Positions 11,732 to 22,597 are shown, counted from the stretch's first letter. The stretch is DNA of 64,000 nt from UBA10649 sp963755335 (GCA_963755335.1 CAVWJW010000004.1:372001-436000); one strand, 5' to 3'. Numbers and translations: made by a program. Notes: generated by a model from the sequence alone, not told the origin.

Positions 11732-13798
11732 CCGTCGCCGAGGGCCACTTCCAGCTGTACGCCCACCTGACTCCGGTGCTGCCCGCCGGGGACTACCGGT
11801 TCACGACGAACCAGGACCTCACGGCGACCGGGCCGAAGGGCGCGCTCGACTCCGGCGACCTGCCGGTTGAGCCGCTGACGACGTACGTGCGCGTCACCAG
11901 CCCCCGCTACCAGCTGCCGCCGGACCAGGTCCTGTCGACGTATCCGCCGGCGAACACCGAAGGCAGCTACGGCGCCCGCCTGCCGCAGATCGTCCTCAAG
12001 CGGCGCACCCTGCCGTGGGAGCGCACAGTCGACCCCGAGGGCGAGTCGACGGTCGACGACGCCAACACCCCGTGGCTCGCGCTCGTGGTACTGGCCGAGG
12101 GGCAGGGCGAGCTCGTCCTCAACCGACCGGTCGCCGAGTGCGTCACGCCTGGGCAGGTGCTCAGCGGTGCCGCGGACGTCGCGATGGGCAACTACCTCAA
12201 GGTCCGCCGGTCGGTGATCGACTCGGTCCTGCCTACCCAACGTGACGTGCCCCTGCTCGCCCACGCGCGCGAGGTCGACATCCACGACACCGAGATGATG
12301 ATGGGCGACGACGACGGCTTCCTCGCCGTCGTGATCGCGAATCGGCTGCCGCTGCCGGGACGCGACGCCGAGGGCCACGAGGTTCCCGCCAAATACCTGT
12401 GCGCGCTCATCAACCTCGAGGGCCAGTTCGGCGAGCTCCGCAAGGAGACTCCCGAGCCTCCCGAGATCACTGTCTTCATCCCGCCCTACTACGCGACGGC
12501 CGAGGTGGTGCTCACCCCGAGCGAGGGCGACCAGGTCGCGATGGGCACCGACGAGGGAGTCGAGCACTACAACGATCACGTCGACCGGGCCCAGGGTGCC
12601 AGCGCGGCCGGCGGACTTCGCGCCGCGGAGCTCTCCCTCGGCAATGCGGCACAGAAGATCTCCGTCGCCAAGGACAGCAAGGGCGTCTCGAACGAGCTGC
12701 GCGCCGGCTGGGCGACCGGCACGGCCGAGAGCGACAACAGCGTCTATGCAGTCATGGCCAGCGGGTTCGGCACGCTCGCAGGCCGGCATGTACAACGCCA
12801 TCAGCATCGACCCGGAGTACCGCTTCCCCGTCCTGCTGCACTGGAGCTTCACCTCGGTCGGCGAGACGACGTTCCGCACGCTGATGGAGAACCTCGACTC
12901 CGGACTGCTCGGTACGCAGCCACCGCCGCCTGATCCCAACTACCCGCGCACGCCCGTGCGCACCGACGGCCTGGCGCCGCTCGAGGTCGTGGAGACCGGG
13001 CACGTGGGCATCGACCAGCGCACCCGCCGCGGCGACTCGGTTCGCGCCTGGTACCGCGGCCCGCTTCTGCCGCACCCGGCCGACACGACGTCCCCGCGCC
13101 TGCCGCTCGCCCACGCCGCCGACCAGTTGCGCGCCGTCGTCCCCGACCGACGCGAGGACCTCTCCCTCGCCGCCGCGTTCGAGATCGGGCGACTGCTCGC
13201 CCTGAGCCAGCCGTCGATGGTCGCCGCCCTGCTCCGCTGGCGCCAGGACCACTACCTGCAGGCCCGCGGTGGCGCGGTGTGGGGCGGCATCATCGCCGGC
13301 CTCGACCTGCACGACGTGATCCTCGAGCCGGGCCGCGGACTCGGGGTCCTCCTCGGCCGCGGGCTCGCCCGTGCTGTCGCGGACTCCCCCGAGGAGATCC
13401 TCGGCGACCCGCTGCCCGATGCCACCGCGGGCACCCTGATGGGCCTGGGGGCGCGGTCCGAGGTCACCTTGGCCAAGGGTCTCGGCATCGCCGCCGAGCT
13501 CAAGGGTGGCCTCGGCGACCTGCTCGGCACGATTCGCAACGCACCGCTGCCCGAGGTGTCGTTCACCGACCTGACCCGCGCCGAGCTGAGCAACCTCACC
13601 GGATCAGCCCTGCGGCTCGACCTCGACACCGCCACCGGGCTTCTCGCGCTCGACGCCCTCGGCGTGCCGCCGCAGCTCAACCCACTGCTGGGTGCCGGCG
13701 CCTTCGGGCAGGTCCTCGACGCCGGACTGGCCGGCCCGCGGCGCACTCCCGATCCGCTCGACGCCGCCATCGCCCGCGACGAGGAGGAGCAGCCGTGA
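11728..13798 (+). CDS. Hypothetical protein, DUF6603 operon gene 3 (frame break)
   Basis: About 690 residues once a one-base break near 12778-12790 is bridged, where GFGTLAG joins GMYNAISIDPEYRFP. The ATG at 11728 overlaps the previous stop (ATGA). The N-terminal part contains LPQIVLKRRTLPWER and TPWLALVVLAEGQGE, the kind of block seen in large uncharacterised proteins of bacterial accessory loci, but I cannot name the family. The C-terminal half is helix-rich with a membrane-free RLLALSQPSMVAALLRWRQ segment. It has no export signal. The 3' end overlaps the next gene by GTGA, so the order is fixed by translational coupling. Confidence 0.72.
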
Positions 13799-14773
13799 AC
13801 GTCGACGTGACGATGATGCTGACGAACCTGCCGCTCCTGCTATGCCACCGCGCCCGAACCGGTCACGGTCGTCGAGGACGACGGCAGCGGCGTCCTGCCG
13901 CCGGAGCTGCGCGCGTGGCTTGTCAGGCTGCGGCTGCTCGACGGCGTGCCGTTCGCCAACCTCGTCGTCGACACCGAGCTGCTGCCCGAGGAGTCGATCC
14001 GCTGGTTCTACCTCGATCGTCGCTGGACGGACGCACTCGTCCAGGGCGCCCTGTCCGTCGGCACCGTCAACAGCGACGACCGGGTCCAGCTCGCCTCGCG
14101 CTATGACCAGGTCCGCGACGAGCTCGACACCGAGGAGCGCAACGTCCGCCGAGCACCGGCGAGCCCCCGGCTCGGCGGCGCGGTCGAGGCCGTCAGCGGG
14201 TTCATCCTGCGAAGTCGCGCGGTCTCCGGCTGGCCCGGCCTGCACGTGCGGGCCTTCACGTCCGACCCGGCGCAGGCCGACGATGCGAAGTACCCCGAGG
14301 ACGACCCCAACCGGATGCGGTTGCTCCGGCTCGAACGCCTCGCCCCCGCCGTCCTGCTCTGCCTGTTCGACGGGATTCCTTCGGTCGTGCACATCGAGGA
14401 GCCGCGCCAGGGCGTCCAGTTCGGCTTCGACATGGTGCCGCAGGGCGGTGGCTACACCGCGACGCTGCGCCCGCGGGACAAAGCGACGTTCGACTACCTG
14501 CCCGGCGACCCGGTCCCCGTGCCGTTCCGGCAGGGCGGGGCCCCCGGCGTCGTCGACATCCAGAACCTCGAGCGACGCCTGGCGAAGCTCCCAGCGACCG
14601 GCGCCGGCGACGGTCTCGACTCCGGCGAGTACGCGCTGCAGCTCATCCGCTTCCCGTTCCGTCAGGTCTTCGGCGACCCGGAGAACGTCCCGATCAAGGA
14701 CGTCTTCACGGCGACGCTCGGGTATTCCGCCTACGTCAAGGATCGCTTCGTCGTGATGGAGGATCCGTCATGA
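13795..14773 (+). CDS. Hypothetical protein, DUF6603 operon gene 4 (frame break)
   Basis: About 325 residues. The GTG start at 13795 overlaps the preceding stop, but its frame is lost near 13840. The coding pattern resumes one base later with YATAPEPVTVVEDDGSG and continues intact to 14773. If the break is real rather than an indel, only the part from about ATG 13946 would be made. The protein has mixed alpha/beta composition (SIRWFYLDRRWTDALVQG, GFILRSRAVSGWPGLHV) and no signal peptide. Its last codons overlap the next gene by ATGA. No family is recognised; its place between two large unknown proteins suggests an accessory subunit. Confidence 0.7.
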
Positions 14774-17700
14774 GCGAGCTGCCCTTCGACGTCTCCCCCC
14801 AGGTGCTCGCGGCCGCGGCATTCACCAAGCGCTGGGGCGGGATGGCCGCTGCTGACGTCGACCTCGCCACGGTCGCGACCTGGGACAGGCACCTGGTCCG
14901 CGACCGGCGCGTGCTCGTGCCGGTCGACGTCCAGGCGCTGGTCGTCCCTGCAGTGGACGGCGAGGCGACGGTCGCGGTCGGCGGCATCCCGGGCGACCCC
15001 GACCCGTTCGACGCCGGCGCCGTCCCGCAGGCGGGCGTCCACCTGCACTGGGCGATGCCCGACGCGCTCCTGCGCGGCGGCACTGCCGAGGCTACCGGCG
15101 AGCTGGCCATGCCGGCGCTGCCCGATCGATGGGCCGTCATCCGGCATCTGTACCCGGTGGGCTCGCGATCGGTGCACATCACGGGCTGGGTCGTCGACGC
15201 GGTGACGGCCACCGTGACGTCGCTGCTGGACTTCCACGGGCAGGCGTTCTCGGCCGACGCGGCATCGACCTTCCTGCCCCTGGACGGGATGCGCGGTGGG
15301 TCGCCGCTGTGGACGGCGACGTATGCGGCTGCCCGAGGACGGTTCACGCTGCACGACCCGCTCACCGACCTGCCCGGGCTCGCCGCGGCCGCACCGAACG
15401 GCTGGGACGGCGGTCGAGCGGCGTACACGGTCGCGGGCTGGTGGACCAGCAGCGGCGAGGACCCGCTCGCCGGCGCGATCGGCGCCGACGGGCTCCAGGC
15501 AGCTTTGGCCTCGCTTGGCTGGTGGCTGACGCCCGACGGCGAGGATCTCTGGGACGTCCCGCCCGACCCGCGCACGAGCACCCTCAAGCGCCGCATGGGC
15601 CTGACCTCCGGCGGCGGGGCGACACCGATGACGACGGTCGGCAAGTACGCCCAGGAGCAGACGACTGCCGAGGACGTCATCCCGTACGCCGGGCTGCCCG
15701 TGAGTGACGTGGGGGAGGTCGTGCTGGGTGTCGCGTCGACGCGCTACCACTCGCTCCTGCACGGCAGCGTCCTGGGCGTGCCCGTCGACGGCACGGCCAA
15801 CGGAGCCGACGACCGACCGTCGCCGGACGCGCTGCGCGGCGGCGCGCTGGGGCTCGACCTTGACGACGTGGCAGCGGCACTCGCCGCGCCGGGCCTCGGA
15901 CTCGGGGCGGATCGTCGGCAGCTCGCCGAGCGGCTGATGGCGGCCTTCACGTCCGGCCGGCTCGCGACGCTCGGCACTGCGGACGGGCTTGCCGACCTCG
16001 AGGAGGGCGAACACGGCGACGCCTTCTGGTCGCTCTCCGGACCCGCCCTGCCGACGAGCCATGACGACGTGGTCCGTGCCGAGGACTCTGCACCGTTCGG
16101 GCCGACCCGCCTGGGTCGCAAGGGCCGCGGAGCCCTGGCGACCTCGTCGATCGCCGAGGTGAGCATCGCCTGGACCGAGGGCGTGTCGTTCAGGGCCGCC
16201 AAGGCGCAAGGCGTCGCCAAGGCGCTGGCAGTCAACTCCGTCGAGCAGGCGACGCAGTCCCGCAGGTCCACCCCGAAGCCGCCGGTGGGCTCGACCAGTC
16301 CGTCGGCCGGACCGACCGGTCGAACCGTGCCCAAGCCACCGCCGCGCCGCTACCGGCCGGCCCCGATCGTCGCCGGCATCCGCGGGATCCGTCCGCACAA
16401 CAGGCATCACGGGGACGGCCTGTTCGAGGGCGGCGTGCTGCGGTGTCGCTATCCCGGTGAGGCGCTGACGACGCTGGCCGGGGTCGTCGACGGCGGCACG
16501 CTCGTGCCGACCCTCGGCAGCGGCGCGATCCCGCCGGAGGTGACCCTCGTCGTCCGCGAGGCCACTCTGCTCGACGGCTACCACCACGGATGGCTCGCCG
16601 CCGCAGGGGCGACCCCGGGCCGCGACGTCGACGCGGTGCACAACCGGGTGGTCGCCGAGCTCACCCGGGTGCACGGCACGACGGCGACCTACGACGGCAC
16701 CGGCGTCGGGGCGCTGCGGGAGATCGCCGACCGCTCTAAGGCGCTGGGCGGCTCGCCCTGGCAGTCCGTCCGCGAGTCCGACCAGGTCGTGGCCATCTCC
16801 GCCGCCGCCGAGCTTGCGGCGTACAGCGGATTCGACGGCACCCCGCCGAGCCCGATCGCCATCACGACGTGGCGGCAGCCGTGGGTGCCCCTGTTCCTCG
16901 AGTGGGAGGTTCGCGTCGACGGATCGGGCGACCTCGACGGCTGGACGCTGGCCGGCACCGACCTCGCCGGCGCGCCCGTCGCGAGCCCGCTGTCGCAGGC
17001 GTTCGTCGGGCGCTCACCGCTCCACCGCGGCGTCGGGGAAGCGCTGACGAACGGCATCCGCCAGTGGCTCGCCGCCGAGCAGGCCCGCGACGCCGCGGAC
17101 CCGTCCACCTCGCAGCTCGACGACGCCGACGAGGCCGCTCTCGCGGCTCTGGCCGACACCCTCGCCCCGCTCGACCTCGCCTCGGCCTCGCTCGATGGCC
17201 TGCGCGAGCAACTCCTCGGCATCCGCTACTCCGGGCTTGTCGTCCGTGACCCGAACACGACGCTGCCGGTGGCCGACGGCGTACCGCTCCCGCTGTTCGG
17301 CGGAACGGCGTCCGTGACCCGACTGCGCATCGTCGATGCATTCGGCCGCACGCTGACCGTTCCGGCCGACGGGCTCGTCACGACCGCGCCACTCGACACC
17401 GGGATCGGCGGCCAGGTCCGGCTGGCGCCGCGGATCCAGAACGCGGCGCGCTGGCTGTTCCGGCTCATCGACCCTGCCCTCGCGTTGACCGCCGATCCCG
17501 CGACCGCGCAAGAGGCGTGGGTCGACCAGATCCATCCCGACGTGGCCGTCAACCCGGTCTGCGGATTCCTGCTGCCCGATCACATCGACGAGGCGCTCGA
17601 GGTCTTCGACCGGACCGGTGAGCCGCTCGGGCAGCTCATGCACGACACCGTCACGGACGCGGTCATGTGGGAGCCGGCGCCCGGCCGCCCGGTCCCGCCG

Positions 17701-18651
17701 GACGCCGGCCCGATGACCGACCTGCCGGTGCACGCGCAGCACGTGGGTCTCCTGGCGACGGGGGTCGTGCGCGCTGACATCGATGCCCGCCACCGCGGTG
17801 CGGTCACCGCGGAGTCGAGCGCGCTCACTGCACTGCTGCGCGCGGTCGACTCGACGCTGTGGTCGGTCGACACGTATGCCGCGCTCGGCAGCCCCACCGT
17901 GGCCGGGCTCGTCGGGCGGCCGATTGCGGTCGTCCGAGCGACGCTGCGCCTCGACGCTCCCGACGACGTCGCGGAGGTGACGGTCGCTGCCGCCGGCGGC
18001 GTGGACGCGCGCCGCGCTGCCTATGCCGCCCTCGACGATCTCCGGTTCCCGGTGCGGGTCGGTGAGCTCGGGCGGGCCGACGACTCGGTCCTCGGGTTCT
18101 TCGTCGACGACGACTACACGCGGTTCCATGTCGTCGACAAGGTGGTCGCCTCGCTCGCCCTCGACACTGGTCGGCACCGAGGGCAGCTCGGACTGCTCGG
18201 CGCCGTCGAGGTGCCGCCGGTGCGTCCGCTCGACCATCCCTTCCTCGACCTCGAGGACACCGTGCTCGTCCGGCTCGGACAGACGATGCGGCTGACCATC
18301 CTCATGCTCCCCGCGGGCAAGGTGCACCTGACGTCGGGGATCCTGCCGCGCAAGCACCTCGCCCTCGCCGACGACTGGGTGACCCCGGGGCTGAAGCGGC
18401 TGATCCCGTCGATGCGGGTGGGTCCGGTCCTCGTCGACCCGGCGCAGATCCGGCTGCCGAAGGTCGCGGCCTTCGGCGCGAACCAGCAGTTCACCCGGCG
18501 GACGGGACCGCTGACCTGGCGCGATGACCCCATCGTCGCGGCGTCGACAGCGGCATACCTGCCGCCGATGCCGCACGAGGCCCAGGACGGCTGGGTGCGC
18601 ATAGCACCTGCGCCGCCGGCCGACGGCTCGACCTCGGGAGGCAGCGGGTGA
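14770..18651 (+). CDS. Large hypothetical protein, DUF6603 operon gene 5
   Basis: An intact 1293-aa reading frame. It contains the phrase AGVHLHWAMPDALLRGG near residue 75-95 followed by DRWAVIRHLYPVG, a block I associate with uncharacterised large bacterial proteins that accompany gene 3-like proteins; this is memory, not a search. A low-complexity proline/serine/threonine linker lies around residues 495-530 (STPKPPVGSTSPSAGPTG), dividing it into two halves. The second half carries beta-rich segments (GTASVTRLRIVDAFGRTLTV). No signal peptide, membrane helix or catalytic motif is visible. It is coupled to both neighbours by stop/start overlaps. Confidence 0.78.
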   Translation: MSELPFDVSPQVLAAAAFTKRWGGMAAADVDLATVATWDRHLVRDRRVLVPVDVQALVVPAVDGEATVAVGGIPGDPDPFDAGAVPQAGVHLHWAMPDALLRGGTAEATGELAMPALPDRWAVIRHLYPVGSRSVHITGWVVDAVTATVTSLLDFHGQAFSADAASTFLPLDGMRGGSPLWTATYAAARGRFTLHDPLTDLPGLAAAAPNGWDGGRAAYTVAGWWTSSGEDPLAGAIGADGLQAALASLGWWLTPDGEDLWDVPPDPRTSTLKRRMGLTSGGGATPMTTVGKYAQEQTTAEDVIPYAGLPVSDVGEVVLGVASTRYHSLLHGSVLGVPVDGTANGADDRPSPDALRGGALGLDLDDVAAALAAPGLGLGADRRQLAERLMAAFTSGRLATLGTADGLADLEEGEHGDAFWSLSGPALPTSHDDVVRAEDSAPFGPTRLGRKGRGALATSSIAEVSIAWTEGVSFRAAKAQGVAKALAVNSVEQATQSRRSTPKPPVGSTSPSAGPTGRTVPKPPPRRYRPAPIVAGIRGIRPHNRHHGDGLFEGGVLRCRYPGEALTTLAGVVDGGTLVPTLGSGAIPPEVTLVVREATLLDGYHHGWLAAAGATPGRDVDAVHNRVVAELTRVHGTTATYDGTGVGALREIADRSKALGGSPWQSVRESDQVVAISAAAELAAYSGFDGTPPSPIAITTWRQPWVPLFLEWEVRVDGSGDLDGWTLAGTDLAGAPVASPLSQAFVGRSPLHRGVGEALTNGIRQWLAAEQARDAADPSTSQLDDADEAALAALADTLAPLDLASASLDGLREQLLGIRYSGLVVRDPNTTLPVADGVPLPLFGGTASVTRLRIVDAFGRTLTVPADGLVTTAPLDTGIGGQVRLAPRIQNAARWLFRLIDPALALTADPATAQEAWVDQIHPDVAVNPVCGFLLPDHIDEALEVFDRTGEPLGQLMHDTVTDAVMWEPAPGRPVPPDAGPMTDLPVHAQHVGLLATGVVRADIDARHRGAVTAESSALTALLRAVDSTLWSVDTYAALGSPTVAGLVGRPIAVVRATLRLDAPDDVAEVTVAAAGGVDARRAAYAALDDLRFPVRVGELGRADDSVLGFFVDDDYTRFHVVDKVVASLALDTGRHRGQLGLLGAVEVPPVRPLDHPFLDLEDTVLVRLGQTMRLTILMLPAGKVHLTSGILPRKHLALADDWVTPGLKRLIPSMRVGPVLVDPAQIRLPKVAAFGANQQFTRRTGPLTWRDDPIVAASTAAYLPPMPHEAQDGWVRIAPAPPADGSTSGGSG

Positions 18652-21600
18652 GCGACGCCGACGCCGTCCGCGCGCGCGCCGAGCGCAAGGCAGCCAAGCG
18701 GGGCAACCAGCGCCGCCGCGAGGCTTGGCGCATCGAGATGCGCGGTACCCCTGACCGCGGGGCGCTGGCCGAGGCGATGAACCACCGGCTCGGGATTCGT
18801 CGTGGTGCGCGGGCGATTCCGGCCGAGGGCACGCCGGCCGGGAGATGGGTGCCGATCGGGCCGTCCGTCGTCCGGCTCGGCCAGGCCATCGATCGGCCCC
18901 GGGTCACCGGTCGGATCAACGACCTCCAGGTGGAGCCGGTGAACGGTCGCCGGGCGTATGCCGCCAGCGGCAACGGCGGCGTCTGGTACACCGACGACGC
19001 GGGGGCGACGTGGTCGCCCGTCGGTCCCTGGGCCGAACGCACACGCACCGCGGGTGGGCGCAACAACGCGACGACCTGTGGCAGCATCCTTGTCGGCTGG
19101 GGGGCGAGCGCCGACCTCGACGTCGTCCTCGTCGGCACCGGCGAGCCATGGACCAACCCGCGCCCGGACGCACCGAGCCAGGGCGGCATTGGTGTCCTCT
19201 CGGGCGTCGGCCCCACGACGCTGGCCGCGCCGCTCGCGGATCCGTGGGAGCCGGACACCAACTCGCTCGCGCTGCTTGAGGGCGGGGCGGTCCATCGCCT
19301 CGTCCGCGACCCCACGCGAACGGCCGGGTCGACCGCCGGCCCGACCCAGGACCGGGTCGTCGCCTGCACCTCGCGCGGCCTGTTCGTCGGAGTGCGCAAC
19401 CCTGTACCGGCCGGCGGCGGGTATCCCGCGCGCGGCACGTACCAGTGGACCGCGGCGGCGGCCGCCTGGCCGGCGGGTGCGCCGGCGGGCTGGCCGGCCA
19501 ACCCGGTGTTCACCGATGCGCTCTGGCTGCCCGGCGGGCGGCTCGTCCTCGCCGTCTTCGGGTTCGGCGTCCTCACGAGTGACGACGCGGGGGCGACGTT
19601 CGTCCAGATGCCGAGCATGGACTCGACCACGACGTTCATGGACGGCCGACTGTCGCTCGCGCTGGCCGCGGCCAACCGCATCTACGTCCTGTGCGCTGCG
19701 GGCGGGGTGGCAACCGTCTACCAGATCCCCGACGCGACCCTGAACCCTCCGGTCGCCACCGCGGTCGGCGGCGTCCCCGCCGTCTTCGGGCAGGGGCAGG
19801 CGGACTACGACCAGTGCATCGTCGTCGACCGCGCTCCCGTGCCCATGGCCAGTGACCTCGACGGCACCGGCGATGGAATCGTCGACCGCCTCTACATGGG
19901 CGGGGACACCCTCGTGCCGACCGGGACGAGCGACTGGGCGGCCGCTATCTGGGTGATGGACGTGCAGGCAGCCGTGACCCTGCAGCCCGCGTCCGGTCTG
20001 TCGACCATGGGGCTGGCCCCGCTGGGCGATGGGGCGACCGACGCCGGCCTCGTCGGCAACAACGTCCACCCCGATGTCCATGTCATCCGGCTCGTCGGGC
20101 CGGCCGGCAACCGCACGGTCTGGGTCGGCTGCGATGGCGGCGTCTACGTCTCGATGCAGGGCGGACGGGTGCACTCCTTCGCCCCGCGCATGACCGGACT
20201 GGCCACCCTCGAGCCCGGCTTCCTCGCGGCCCACCCGACGTCGAACCACTTCCTCGCCGCCGGCATGCAGGACAACGGCGTGCTGGTGCGGACCGGCGAC
20301 ACCGTCTGGGAGGAGCTCTTCGAGGGCGACGGGGGTGGCGTCGTGTTCCACCCCACGGCCTCCGACGTCGTGATCGGCGAGTGGATGCAGGGAACGTGGC
20401 AGTGCAACCACCCGAGCTTCCGCGACCCGCTCCACCGGCGTCCGCTGCATCCGAACTGGGGAACGATCCGCGGGGAGCGGGAGAACCTCGTGTGCGCCAT
20501 GTATGTCGGGGCGGCGTCGGTGGCGCACGGTGCTGGCGGTCGCGTCGCCGTCGGGACGAACCGCATCTGGGTCAGTGACGACCTCGGCGGCGGTGTCGCC
20601 TGCACCTGGCGCGTGCTGCCCTTCGCCACCGGCGCCGCCGGGGCGACCGCTCTGGATCGGCGCACCGCGGGCGGGGCCGACATCAACGCTGCCGCGACGA
20701 CCAAGGGCCTGCCCAGCGGCGGATCGCCGGTGACGCCGTTCGGATCAGCGCGGATGGTCAAGTGGGCGTCGGACACCGAGCTGCTCGCCGCCTTCGCCCA
20801 GGGCATCTGCCGGTGGCGCGAACTCAGCCCCAACGTGTGGCGTGCCAAGCCGTGGCCGATCACCTCGTCCGCCGTCCTCATCGAGCGCACGCAGGTCGTC
20901 ACCGACATCGCGCCCGTCCCCGGCACCCACGACTTCTACGTGACGACGCTCGGCGCGAACGGCACCGACCAGGAGACGGTCTGGTGGTACTCCAGCGCCA
21001 CCGACCGCTTCCGCCGGACGAACTTCCGCCACCAGCTCGACACCGCCGGCCCCACCCTTGGCCCACTCGACCCGGTGTACGCCGTCGTCGTCGACCCCGG
21101 GCACGCGACCACGGTGTACGTCGGGACGGCGACGGGCGTCTGGCAGGGCGAACGCCAGGACGACAACGGCACCCACACCTGGCTCCCGTACGTCAACGGC
21201 CTGCCGCAGGCGACCGTCCAGGACCTGAGCATCTGGGTGGACCCGACGCCGCCGCCGCTGCCCGCCATCCCGGTGCGACTGCTGCGCGCGGGCGTCCAGT
21301 CGCGCGGCGTCTGGGAGGTCGACCTCGCGCACGACTCCGAGCGCCGGACCTTCGTCCGCGTCCACCCGCACGACGACCGGCGCATGCTCCCGGTGCGCCT
21401 CGCCAATCCGCGGCTGGCCCCGGCCCCGCCGACGAACTTCACGACGGACTCCAGCCCCGACATCACCGTGCGCCCGCAGTGGCCGCTCGCCGCGATGCCC
21501 CGCTGGATCGGGCCCAACCCGATCACCGCGCTGAACGTGCCGTCGGCGTACGAGCTGTGGCAGTTCCAGTCCGCGTTCCGGTGGCTCTACCCAAGCGTCG

Positions 21601-22379
21601 TGCCGACGGGCCAGTGGACGCAGTCGTTCGGCGACCTCGTCGGTCTCGATCGATCCCGCCGTGGTCCGATGCTGCCCGGTGGCCCGCTCATCGACCAGCA
21701 ACTGTGGAACGCCGTGCTCGGCACCAGACTGGGGGCTGACCTGTCGGTGACGGCGAACCCCGCCGACGCCCTCGCGGTCGCCCGGGCACCCTGGACGACC
21801 GCGCTGACCCCGACGCAGCCGGCTACCGAGGTCGACCTCATGGAGACCGTGGTGCCGCCGTCGTCCGCGGGCGGGGTGTGGACGGTCTACTCGGAGCCGT
21901 CGACCGTCGACGTGCTGCTGCATCACCGCGACTCACGCGCGGCGGACGCCGGGCACGCGTGGGCCGTGCTGCTGTGGCGCTACGTCGCCTCGGCGGCGGC
22001 CGGGCTGACGGCACCGGTCGCGGGAGTGACGGACTTCCATACGAGCGCGTGGACCACCCCGGCGTCCGGCGCAGGACCGGCCGGCTGGAACGTCGTGCGC
22101 CGGCCCGACGGCTCGGCCCGCCTTCCCCTCGACGTCCCCGTCGATGCGCGGATGCCTCGTGCTGTCGCCTTCGACGTCGACCTCACCCCGCCGCGGGCAC
22201 CACTTGGCCAGCCGCAGCCGCCGGCCCCCGTGGCCGTCGTCTTCCTCGCCCTCGTCGGATCCATCGACGACGACCCGCCGCTGGCCCCGCCCGCCCCGGC
22301 CGCGGCCAGCGTGAACGACCTCGTCACCCAGTGGCCCTACGCCGCGGCCCGCGTCTGCCTGCTCCAGCCCCGTCCCTAG
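18648..22379 (+). CDS. Beta-propeller (BNR/sortilin-like) protein, operon gene 6
   Basis: A 1243-aa protein starting at a GTG that overlaps the previous stop (GTGA). After a highly basic N-terminus (RARAERKAAKRGNQRRRE) it shows several Asp-box-like or BNR-like turns: NGGVWYTDDAGATWSPVG, GVLTSDDAGATFVQM, WVGCDGGVYVS, NRIWVSDDLGGG and VYVGTATGVWQGE. This is typical of exo-alpha-sialidase/VPS10-type beta-propellers, which bind ligands or glycans; catalytic sialidase residues are not evident. Residues beyond about 900 form a different, tryptophan-rich region. It has no signal peptide. A role as a binding or recognition component of the operon's assembly is plausible inference. Confidence 0.72.
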   Translation: MSDADAVRARAERKAAKRGNQRRREAWRIEMRGTPDRGALAEAMNHRLGIRRGARAIPAEGTPAGRWVPIGPSVVRLGQAIDRPRVTGRINDLQVEPVNGRRAYAASGNGGVWYTDDAGATWSPVGPWAERTRTAGGRNNATTCGSILVGWGASADLDVVLVGTGEPWTNPRPDAPSQGGIGVLSGVGPTTLAAPLADPWEPDTNSLALLEGGAVHRLVRDPTRTAGSTAGPTQDRVVACTSRGLFVGVRNPVPAGGGYPARGTYQWTAAAAAWPAGAPAGWPANPVFTDALWLPGGRLVLAVFGFGVLTSDDAGATFVQMPSMDSTTTFMDGRLSLALAAANRIYVLCAAGGVATVYQIPDATLNPPVATAVGGVPAVFGQGQADYDQCIVVDRAPVPMASDLDGTGDGIVDRLYMGGDTLVPTGTSDWAAAIWVMDVQAAVTLQPASGLSTMGLAPLGDGATDAGLVGNNVHPDVHVIRLVGPAGNRTVWVGCDGGVYVSMQGGRVHSFAPRMTGLATLEPGFLAAHPTSNHFLAAGMQDNGVLVRTGDTVWEELFEGDGGGVVFHPTASDVVIGEWMQGTWQCNHPSFRDPLHRRPLHPNWGTIRGERENLVCAMYVGAASVAHGAGGRVAVGTNRIWVSDDLGGGVACTWRVLPFATGAAGATALDRRTAGGADINAAATTKGLPSGGSPVTPFGSARMVKWASDTELLAAFAQGICRWRELSPNVWRAKPWPITSSAVLIERTQVVTDIAPVPGTHDFYVTTLGANGTDQETVWWYSSATDRFRRTNFRHQLDTAGPTLGPLDPVYAVVVDPGHATTVYVGTATGVWQGERQDDNGTHTWLPYVNGLPQATVQDLSIWVDPTPPPLPAIPVRLLRAGVQSRGVWEVDLAHDSERRTFVRVHPHDDRRMLPVRLANPRLAPAPPTNFTTDSSPDITVRPQWPLAAMPRWIGPNPITALNVPSAYELWQFQSAFRWLYPSVVPTGQWTQSFGDLVGLDRSRRGPMLPGGPLIDQQLWNAVLGTRLGADLSVTANPADALAVARAPWTTALTPTQPATEVDLMETVVPPSSAGGVWTVYSEPSTVDVLLHHRDSRAADAGHAWAVLLWRYVASAAAGLTAPVAGVTDFHTSAWTTPASGAGPAGWNVVRRPDGSARLPLDVPVDARMPRAVAFDVDLTPPRAPLGQPQPPAPVAVVFLALVGSIDDDPPLAPPAPAAASVNDLVTQWPYAAARVCLLQPRP

Positions 22380-22410
22380 CCCGACTCCTCATCAGGAAGG
22401 ACCACCCACC

Positions 22411-22548
22411 ATGGAACCGATCTTCGAGGAGTACCCGTGGCTGCTCATCCCGCTGGTCATCGTGATCATGGAGGCGTGGAACGCGTTCAAGTCACTGGTC
22501 GCGCGCTCGCGGCGAGGCACGGCGTCGGATCGGAATACGCTGACGTGA
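22411..22548 (+). CDS. 45-residue single-pass membrane peptide, operon gene 7
   Basis: A small gene 31 bases after gene 6. ATG 22411 is preceded by AGGAAGGA at 22394-22401, a good ribosome binding site. The peptide has an acidic start (MEPIFEEYPW), one hydrophobic helix (LLIPLVIVIMEAWNAF) and a basic tail (RSRRG), so it should sit in the membrane with the tail inside. It is the only membrane segment in the operon and could anchor or release the large products. Length and ribosome site support it as real, but no homolog is known to me. Confidence 0.6.
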   Translation: MEPIFEEYPWLLIPLVIVIMEAWNAFKSLVARSRRGTASDRNTLT

Positions 22549-22597
22549 CGTGATCGCCTCAAGCTCGGATCGAGATCTCACGCTCGTCGAATCAGCG

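Noticed and set aside
2119..13312. Many long minus-strand frames opposite the DUF6603 operon
   Set aside because: High-GC chance frames in third-position-complementary phase; no ribosome sites or recognisable motifs, and the plus strand is coherent over 21 kb.
13946..14773. An independent start at ATG 13946 for operon gene 4
   Set aside because: The upstream part in the same frame (VVEDDGSGVLPPELRAW) is clearly coding, and the GTGA overlap at 13795 fits the operon pattern better.
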